Assembly (NCBI GenBank): GCA_002964805.2
Contig: PUDQ02000079.1
Span: 248,001 to 312,000 of the forward strand
Source: Trametes villosa
Lineage: Eukaryota > Basidiomycota > Agaricomycetes > Polyporales > Polyporaceae
Direction of reading: 5' to 3'
Length of the DNA: 64,000 nucleotides
The notes below the pieces were generated by a model, which searched no databases, was not told the DNA's origin, and saw only the letters and a program-made list of their open reading frames with translations. A program made the translations under genes and the position numbers. Below, piece by piece: positions 57,273-64,000 of the stretch (position 1 is its first letter; each line of letters begins with the position of its first letter).

Positions 57273-58877
57273 ATTCGCCTTGCAATTGAGCGCGGGTTCC
57301 AAACTGAAGCGGGGCGCGGGAGGCTAAGTATATACGGAAGACAGTCGGCCGTACAAGGTTACGTCGCGCCGCCGAGTACGAGGATTAGCAGGGTGGCTGG
57401 CTGTCGCTCTGGGTTCTGTCTGCCTGGTAGGGCCGCGGGCAGGCGTTGGGTGGACAAGGGGAAACGGAGTCTGCCTGTCTGCGTCATGTCAAGGGATATA
57501 TGGCGGCGGGCGGGCCGTCGGGGCGGCATATTTCAGGCTCATCGCGCCGCCATCGACCCTCGGTGCGATTCCGATCGATCATCCTGGCGAAAGTCCGGGG
57601 CTTGCGAACTCGTCGTCCTGAGTTGCCACCGCCAACATTTCGTGCTGCTCGGACGAGATCTGTGCGGGTGCCTTCGAGGGGCGTACCTCGAGAAGCGCAA
57701 GCGCGATCAGAGCGGTCGCGTGCGCAGCAGCCTGCGGTACCGCGGCACCCGGTCCGCACACCGCGGAACCCTACACATGCCCGAGAGAAGCCCCTACTCT
57801 TACGCAACCATCGCGACGCGTCCATACGCGACCCTGAGCGCAGCGACAGACCGCGAGAACACGCACCAAACAGCGGACAGCGAGAGCGATTCGTTAAGCG
57901 AGCTATATAGTAGTACAACCAGCGGGAGAGACCTTCTGTACAATATACGGGTCGCGCGCAGCGGGGGAAATACCGACGGCCGTCCAGGCCCCGCGCACCA
58001 CACGGGGCAGCAGCAGCAGCCGAGCTGAGAATATTGTATGGGATGTAGGGCGCGTACGGTACTTGTGGGGCCGTCCGGGGAACGTGGAACGGGAAGCGTG
58101 GGACGTGGGGCAAGCAATACGGGGCAGGGGAAGCGAAGGGCAAGGGGCAAGGGACATCCGGATATCTACACCCGTCCAACGGGCGGTGGAGAGCATAGAA
58201 GGGCGAAACGAAGGGCGGGCAGAGCAAGGGCGGAGCGGTATGGGAAGGGTGGGGAGGTATGGGGGTGCGGGATATATGGAGCGCGGCGGGTATGAGGGAT
58301 ATTACGGGCGGATCAGAGGGGTAACGGTATTGCGCGAGACGGGATGCGGATAGAAGTTGGATGTGGATGAGGGTTGTGATGGAGACGGGGCCGAGGCGTG
58401 AGACGTGAGGTTGGGGTTGAGTGTGGGAGGAGCGAAGGGGGAGGGGGAGGGGAGATCGTGATAGTAGTAAGGACAAGGGGAGAAATTACGACGAAGCTGC
58501 AGGGGAAGCGCGAAGCAAAGGGCAAGCATGTATGATACAGGAACAGCAAGATCCTCAAGATCCAATGCGTGTTGATTGCGGGCGGCGGAGAAGGAAGGGG
58601 CGGAAGAGATTGCATGTGGATCGGAGCACTGGGTTTGCAGAGAGGTCGAGGCGAGATTGAGGTCGAGGCGCGGGCGCAGAGAAGGGCAAAGGAATGGCAG
58701 ATGGGCGTAGAGTGCAGGAAAGTGAATGTGAGAGATTGCAGCAAACGAGCGAGTGATGTGAGAGACAACAACAGACAGCCAAGGGGACAAGCCCGGAACT
58801 GACGGAGACGGAGGAACACAAGGACAGAAGGGCCGCGGATCGCCGCCTCCTCAGGGCGACAGCGCGGCCTTCAGGAG
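57273..58877. other. Long intergenic region with a purine-rich strand
   Basis: 1.6 kb between two minus-strand genes. From about 58080 to 58860 the plus strand is heavily G+A (many GGGAAGG, GAGGTCGAGG and GGGGGAGGGG runs), so the minus strand is pyrimidine-rich. The part next to 57273 is the gluconokinase promoter. No coding region is supported: the long open frame on the minus strand is a Pro/Ser/Leu shadow of the skewed composition. Confidence 0.5.
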
Positions 58878-61609
58878 TCAGGAAGGACGCCGCCCCTCCC
58901 CACCTGCTTCCCCTGGCGGTATCGGAAGACGTGCGGGGACGGGGACGACAGCCAGGTGCGCCGGGATCGACGGTACAGGGGGCACCTGCACATACCGCAC
59001 GGAGAAGTCGATCGCATCGTACGCCGGAGGGGGCATCTCGTATACGCTGTCCGCATAGGACATGCGGGGGTTCAGCCGCATGTCGCCAGGCAGGGTCGGG
59101 CATGCCGACGCGTCGACACCGCCCGTCGCTCCAGCAAGCCCAGGGTCCTCTATAGTCTGCGGGGTCACGTCTGCGTTCACGACGGTGAGCTGACGTCTCG
59201 CGACGGGTCGGGATCCCGTCCCAGAGCTCGACGATGGAGGTACGGGCAGAGGCGGGGGCGGGACATTCACGAAGGAGTGCGCGTCGTAGTCTGGTGCGGC
59301 GTGGCTCGGCGCACGGATGTGGCTCGTGTGCCCAAGGCTTGAGGGTCCCGGGGACGGGCTCATCCCCCGCATTCCGTTCACAATGTCGTGCATATCACGA
59401 GATAGCGACGCCGACGAGTATGGGTGCAGACTGGACCCCGCATCGTCCACAGGCGACGCAGACGCCTCGCTGAACTGCACTGGAGAAGAGAACGACTCCG
59501 AATGACGCCGCCGGCTGCTGCTCGCACCATCAAGTTGAGGTGCAGTACGCGGGCGCGCCCCGCTACGCTGTTGCTCTTGCGCAAGCTTCGGCGGGAGCGG
59601 GATGGAGTGGTTTGGCGGGGGCGGCGGGGGCGGCATCGCAGAGGTGCGTATCGATCCACGCATCGACGCCCGCGCACGCGCCGCAGAGCTCGCCGATGGC
59701 GGTGTCGAGGGCGAGGCGAGAGGCGTCTGGGCAGACGACGATGGGCCTGGAGAGCTGGACGCATACAGCCACGGTTGCGCGAACGAGTTCGTCGGGACGG
59801 GTCCGGGAGGCACGGGGAGCTGACGTCGACTATGTCTTGATGAGGACGTCGCTGATGACGGGCTGAAACCGGATAGCGGCAGCGGTGACGTCGGCGCGGA
59901 CGTGGACGGCGTCCCCAGCTCTCCGCCCCCGGGCAGCGACAGGGTGTGTGCGGAGCGCGACCGGAGCTGCGGCGCGGCCGGCTGCTCGCCGCTGGCGTCC
60001 GCGGCCGCATGCGAGTACGGCTGCGAGGCATCCAGCGTGTCCGCGTTCGACGTCGACGAGTTTGCCGAATGTGTCATCGTCTGGGGGTTCGACTTGGGCC
60101 GCTCGCGGACGCGCGCTGCCGGCTCCGCATTATGCGCGAACGGGGACGCGCCCGAGGACGTCGATCCGGGGACAGGAGGAACCGGCGGCGCATCTTCTGC
60201 CGATCGCGAGAAAAAGGTAGAGGAATTCGCAGACGTGGCGGACGTGATGGGCGTGGAGGGCGTAATGGGCGTGAACGGCTCGCCAGCGTACGACGCACCT
60301 GATCCTGAGCCATTCGAGCCCGTGAGCGAGGTCACGCCGCTCTGCGTCTCCCAGTAGGCCCCTGGGGAGGGGAAGGTAGCGGACTGCGGGGGTGTTGAGG
60401 GCACCGTTAGGCTCAGGTCGACGGTGGGGTGTTCTGGCTCCGGAGGCGCGGGCGTATCGTGAATCAGCGCTAGCCAGCGCTGGATCGTGTATGAGGTGCT
60501 GCCGGGAATCCGCGCCTCCCTCGGGCGGTCAAGCCACTCCTGCACGTCCGTGACGAGCAGCAGGGAGGTGACGATCAGATAGTCCAGGAAGATGGTGGGG
60601 ACGCCCTTGTAATTGTCTTGCGAACGAGCTACGTCACGCTCGATGAGAGGGTGGTAGACTTTTAGTCGAGGCGGCGCGCTGAGGGTTGCGGCGTCGAGGA
60701 CGGCTACGGGGCCTTTTACAGCGTTGGTTACACACTGCGAGAGGGGTCATATGGGTGAGCAGGAACGAAAGACGCCAGATGACGCGTGGATTAAGGCACA
60801 TACGCAGAAGCAATTGCCAGGAATGAGCTTCCACTTCAGGGAATTGGGATAGTGGGGGATGCTAAACTTGCGTATTCTGGACAGGGGGATCAGCGGATGC
60901 GCAAGGAGAGCAGCTGGTGGACGCACGCAGTGCTCCCGAGGGGCCCGTTCTTGAGGAGGTCCTCGGCTTCCCGCCAGCTACCGTTCCCGAACTGAATGGT
61001 CCTGCCGGACTTGCCCTTGACGCGGACAGGATGGAGGGGCCATTGGACTGTGGCGGCCTTGACGGGCTCGTCTCGTGGGTGATCGAGACGGTAGATGTTC
61101 GTGAGCTCGCGGACGGTCTCGAGGATGTAGACGGGGTCCTTGGACTTCTCGTCCCTGATGATGGTGTCGAGGTAGGAGGAGCCGCTGAGCTTGAAGACAA
61201 GGAGTGGACGTGGCTTTGGCGGTTGCTCGCGAGCGCTGGAAGAGCGCATGTCGCGGGGGACGGGGGGAGGCGGGGCGGGAGAGGAGGAGGAGGAGGCGGC
61301 GGCGGCGGAGGAGAGGGCAAGGCGGGCTTTGGCAAGGGCGGGGAAGAAGGAAGAGGAAAGCCTACTGGCGCCTCGCGCAGAGAGCGAACGTGACAAATCG
61401 GGGGACGGCGCAGAGGGCAGGGTGTGGGTGTGCGGGACGTCCCTTGGCTTGCCAGTGGACTTGGAGCGCGAGTGCGTGCCCGTGGGCTGGCCGGGTGCGG
61501 CGGGGGAGGCCGAGGACGGGGCAGGGTCGGGCTGATGTGGAGGGGACGAGTTGTCAGGCGGGGGGATGTCTGAATCAGAGAGAGAGGCCCGGCGAGTGGC
61601 CGTCGACAT
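58878..61609 (-). CDS. DUF6593-like domain protein with long Pro/Ser-rich tail
   Basis: Three minus-strand exons (61609-60927, 60876-60804, 60734-58878) encode 870 aa. After a disordered head, residues from about 125 to 330 form a globular region. It contains FKLSGSSYLDTIIRD, PVYILETVRELTNIYR, VQWPL, RKFSIPHYPNSLKWKLIPG, and then GVPTIFLDYLIVTSLLLVTD. The arrangement (a beta-rich fold with an ETxxxxTxIYR strand and a KWK strand) resembles the basidiomycete DUF6593-like family; this is my recognition from pattern and is not certain. The remaining 500 residues are Pro/Ser-rich and low complexity. An in-frame ATG at 61654 would add 15 residues; 61609 has the better context (A at -3). No known function. 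Confidence 0.72.
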
Positions 61610-62515
61610 CGTAGACAGAGCGAGACAGAGACAGACTACTTCACTCCCACTCATCTATCCACAGGCCCACAAATACCGCCCGCTTCCCCATCAGCTCCCA
61701 GTCAGCGCGCCCCCGAGTCACTCCCATCACCCCGCCCTTGTATTCCCTATTGTCTGCATATACGGCCTCTCTCTGCGCCCGACAGCCTCAGCTCGCTGTC
61801 GTCACTCTGCGCCCATGCCGCGTTGCTCGTCTGCACTCGAGCCCGCGACGCGACGCACGCTTGCCACCCTCCCAAACCGGTGCACGCTTCCCTCCGATGT
61901 CCTCGCGGCAACAGGCCGCTCAGATCTCAGAGCCTCGCTCGCGGTCATCGCGCGTCCTTACGTCTGCACTATCCTCCTTCCAGCGCCCCCAGCCGAGCCT
62001 AGCTGCCCCGTGTCGCCCATATCGGGCTCTGACACACTCTTTGCGAGCCACTGATCCTGCGGCCCCGACATGCGCCCAACCCTCGCTCCCCTTGGCCTCG
62101 CCATCCACGCGGATCGGCGCATCTTGTAAATTCATGCCCTGGCTGCGCCCTGACAGCGGACATACGACGGCCCTCGTCATTGCCTTGCGGGACGCAGCGC
62201 GCGGCACACACGCCCGCCACACTCGCCGGTGCCGGTGTTCTCGGGGCGCCCGCCTGTATGGGCGTTGGTGTGCGCAGGCGCCGGATCAATCGGCGGAGCC
62301 ATTTCCCACATTGCCTCCGGCCCTGCCCCATTTGGCAGCCTGCGTGCCGGGCAATCGGCTTTGCCCCGGTCTCGCAAACAGCCGCAAACAGACGCGGGCA
62401 CTCTACGCGACACGCGACGCGTCCTGCTGCTTTTCTCCCAACCACCACCTTGCCACCCGAGTCGCGCCCTTGCTGTCTTCTGTCTGTATTCGTATAGTCT
62501 CTTGCTATCGAGAAA
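61610..62515. promoter_or_regulatory. Divergent promoter region of the DUF6593-like and CHZ1 genes
   Basis: About 900 bp between start codons, CT-rich near the DUF6593-like side and GC-rich in the middle. Open frames across it lack supported starts or domains. Confidence 0.45.
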
Positions 62516-63049
62516 ATGTCTACCGACGCGACTGCCCCCTCGTACGTCTCGGTTGACTGCCATTGACGCGACTTGTCTCACTAGCGCGTACAGTTCCGCC
62601 ACCGCCAACGGCGGCCACCCCGAGACCATTGCCTCCCCCGCGGGCAAGGGAAAGGGCAAGCTCGTGCAGGAGGACATCGCAGATGACGATGAGGACGATG
62701 ATGAAGAAGAGGAGGAAGAGGAGGAGGAAGACGACGACATGGAGGTCAGTAACGCACTTCATCCTCTGGCACGTTCGTGCCGCATGTATGCTGCCGAACA
62801 CGGCGAAGGAACGCGCATAACTGACCACGGCTGCTTTTTTGACGCGTTTGACGCGTGCAGGAGGACGACTACTCCGAGCTCGACACCGGTGCCATCATCA
62901 ACACCGGCGGCCGCCGCACGCGCGGCGTGCGCGTCGACTACTCCTCTGCGGAGGCACTCGCCAAGGCCGGGCTCAAGCCCGAGGATGCTGCCGAGGACGA
63001 CGAGAACGAGGAGTCGTTCATCGCGAAGGACGATGAGATGCGCGACTGA
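62516..63049 (+). CDS. CHZ1: Histone H2A.Z chaperone Chz1
   Basis: Chz1 carries H2A.Z-H2B dimers in the nucleus for exchange into chromatin by SWR1. Three exons (62516-62541, 62585-62744, 62861-63049) encode 124 aa. A long acidic run (Asp then Glu, about residues 36-60) is followed by the CHZ motif DYSELDTGAIINTGGRRTRG, then VRVDYSSAEALAKAGL, and a second acidic tail. This order of acidic-CHZ-acidic and the small size are the family pattern. The acidic run is encoded by simple GAG/GAT/GAC repeats and could vary in length between strains. Confidence 0.9.
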
Positions 63050-64000
63050 GCGCACACCGCGTCACTTCTGCTCCTCCAGGATCTGTTGCCCCTCCAAAAT
63101 GTCCACCGCTCATCACAGCACCGGACATAATCGTTAAGATCATGGGTGGCCACGAGGAAAGCAGGTGTTATAGTGCATGACGGGGAAGGATGTGGAGGAC
63201 TTGCTGGCTGTATTCTTTTGCTGTCGTCTTTGGCGGTCTGTTGTTGTGAACAGTATCCTAGCTCGCCGATGAATGTATAATTACGTCTTCCATGCTTTGT
63301 GCGCCATACTTGCAGTCAAGCTGGCGTGTTCAAGTTGTCCACATCTATCTGCATGCATTCAACATGAGACACGTACAGCGCTAGCGTGCTGCCTACATCC
63401 CGCATGCGCAGCTTCTGCGACTGGTTATATGCTTATATGCGTTCTGCAGCTTGTGCTGGCCCACCTGGACGGACAGCTCACACACGGGCCGAAGCTGGTC
63501 CTTCCCTTGGATATTCACGACCATGGCACAGAAGCAGCACGCAAAGCGGTTTCCGAAACCGAACCATCCCGTTATCCAAGTTTCAACTACGTACATGAGG
63601 TTTATGTAGATACGCAGCGTCAAGACGTGCACCGAACAGCACTACAACGTATACTCTTCGCAGGCCGCGCTCCACCAGACACGTCCATCCTCACCCACAC
63701 TCGAGCGCTCACCAACGATAGCACACGCAATTCGTCAACCCCGAAGGGGAGAACTGCGCACACCACGACGGGAGACAGCATCGAGCGCAAGCTCAGACGG
63801 ACGCACGGCAAAACACGGCCGCTCAGAAGCGACACCGTAGCGGGAAGGTGGGAGTAATGGGGGTAGGAGGCGGGGGTGATACGGCAGTCGGGAAAATATC
63901 TCTGGGAGATGATGGAGTCGATGAGAAAAGGAGACGAGATAGGGAGATTACTTGTCAATAAATAGGTGGTATGCGAGAGACGACGGTGAACCCAAGACGC
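63050..64000. other. 3' flank of CHZ1 and unassigned sequence to the window edge
   Basis: About 950 bp. An open frame from ATG 63273 to 63857 (plus, 194 codons) has a mixed translation with no domain or family resemblance. The complementary strand from 63960 to 63620 is CT-rich at its start, like a leader, so a minus-strand gene entering from beyond the window is possible. I cannot support either. Confidence 0.35.

Noticed and set aside
57484..58476. 330-codon minus-strand open frame
   Set aside because: Its Ser/Pro/Leu-rich translation is explained by the pyrimidine skew of that strand.
61738..62556. 272-codon plus-strand open frame across the divergent promoter before CHZ1
   Set aside because: Low-complexity Arg/Ser/Pro translation; it overlaps the CHZ1 first exon in another frame and has no domain.
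63273..63857. 194-codon open frame with an ATG start
   Set aside because: No recognisable domain, mixed composition and no splice or promoter support; it overlaps other open frames on the opposite strand.
1..64000. CRISPR arrays, prokaryotic operons and ribosome binding sites
   Set aside because: The window is eukaryotic nuclear DNA with spliceosomal introns throughout; no regularly spaced short repeats were seen.

Overview
The window looks like nuclear DNA of a filamentous basidiomycete (Agaricomycetes, probably a wood-decay polypore relative). It is GC-rich, its genes are split by many 50-65 nt GT-AG introns, and it carries families typical of that group: expanded F-box-like proteins, a DUF6593-like protein and a HAD/class II terpene cyclase fusion. 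Gene models were built by hand from reading frame, splice-site phase and protein-family fit. For nearly all models every exon junction was phase-checked and the summed coding length is a multiple of three.

Layout. 0-4.4 kb: the 3' part of one secreted-type zinc alcohol dehydrogenase-like gene and a complete tandem paralogue, with gene debris between them, including a shattered piece that resembles COG2. 4.4-14.3 kb: housekeeping genes VPS8 (CORVET tethering, minus), a Cti6-like PHD protein (plus) and threonine deaminase (plus). 14.9-16.8 kb: a two-domain HAD phosphatase/terpene cyclase of the drimane-synthase type (minus). 16.8-20.5 kb: a gene-poor stretch. 20.5-30.7 kb: complex I subunit B12, DNA topoisomerase I, CDP-diacylglycerol synthase, ribosomal protein S23 and a homoserine acetyltransferase-like hydrolase.

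30.7-48.0 kb is the accessory part. It holds debris with a 178 bp imperfect repeat, an FBXO31-like F-box gene, three diverged copies of a roughly 1.1 kb repeat, a 0.45 kb element with terminal inverted repeats around a tRNA-like promoter, and four tandem F-box-like paralogues about 2.4 kb apart. 48.4-63.0 kb returns to housekeeping genes: CLC chloride channel, SmD3, a Ctr copper transporter, proteasome alpha3, gluconokinase, a DUF6593-like protein and the H2A.Z chaperone Chz1.

Several gene pairs are divergent and share short intergenic promoters (VPS8/Cti6, NDUFB3/TOP1, RPS23/acetyltransferase, CLC/SmD3, DUF6593/CHZ1). No single pathway spans the window. The most notable items are the bifunctional terpene cyclase, the F-box array with the repeats beside it, the tRNA-containing element, and unusual gene structures: a start codon alone in its exon, 6-nt and 24-nt exons, and a GC-AG intron.
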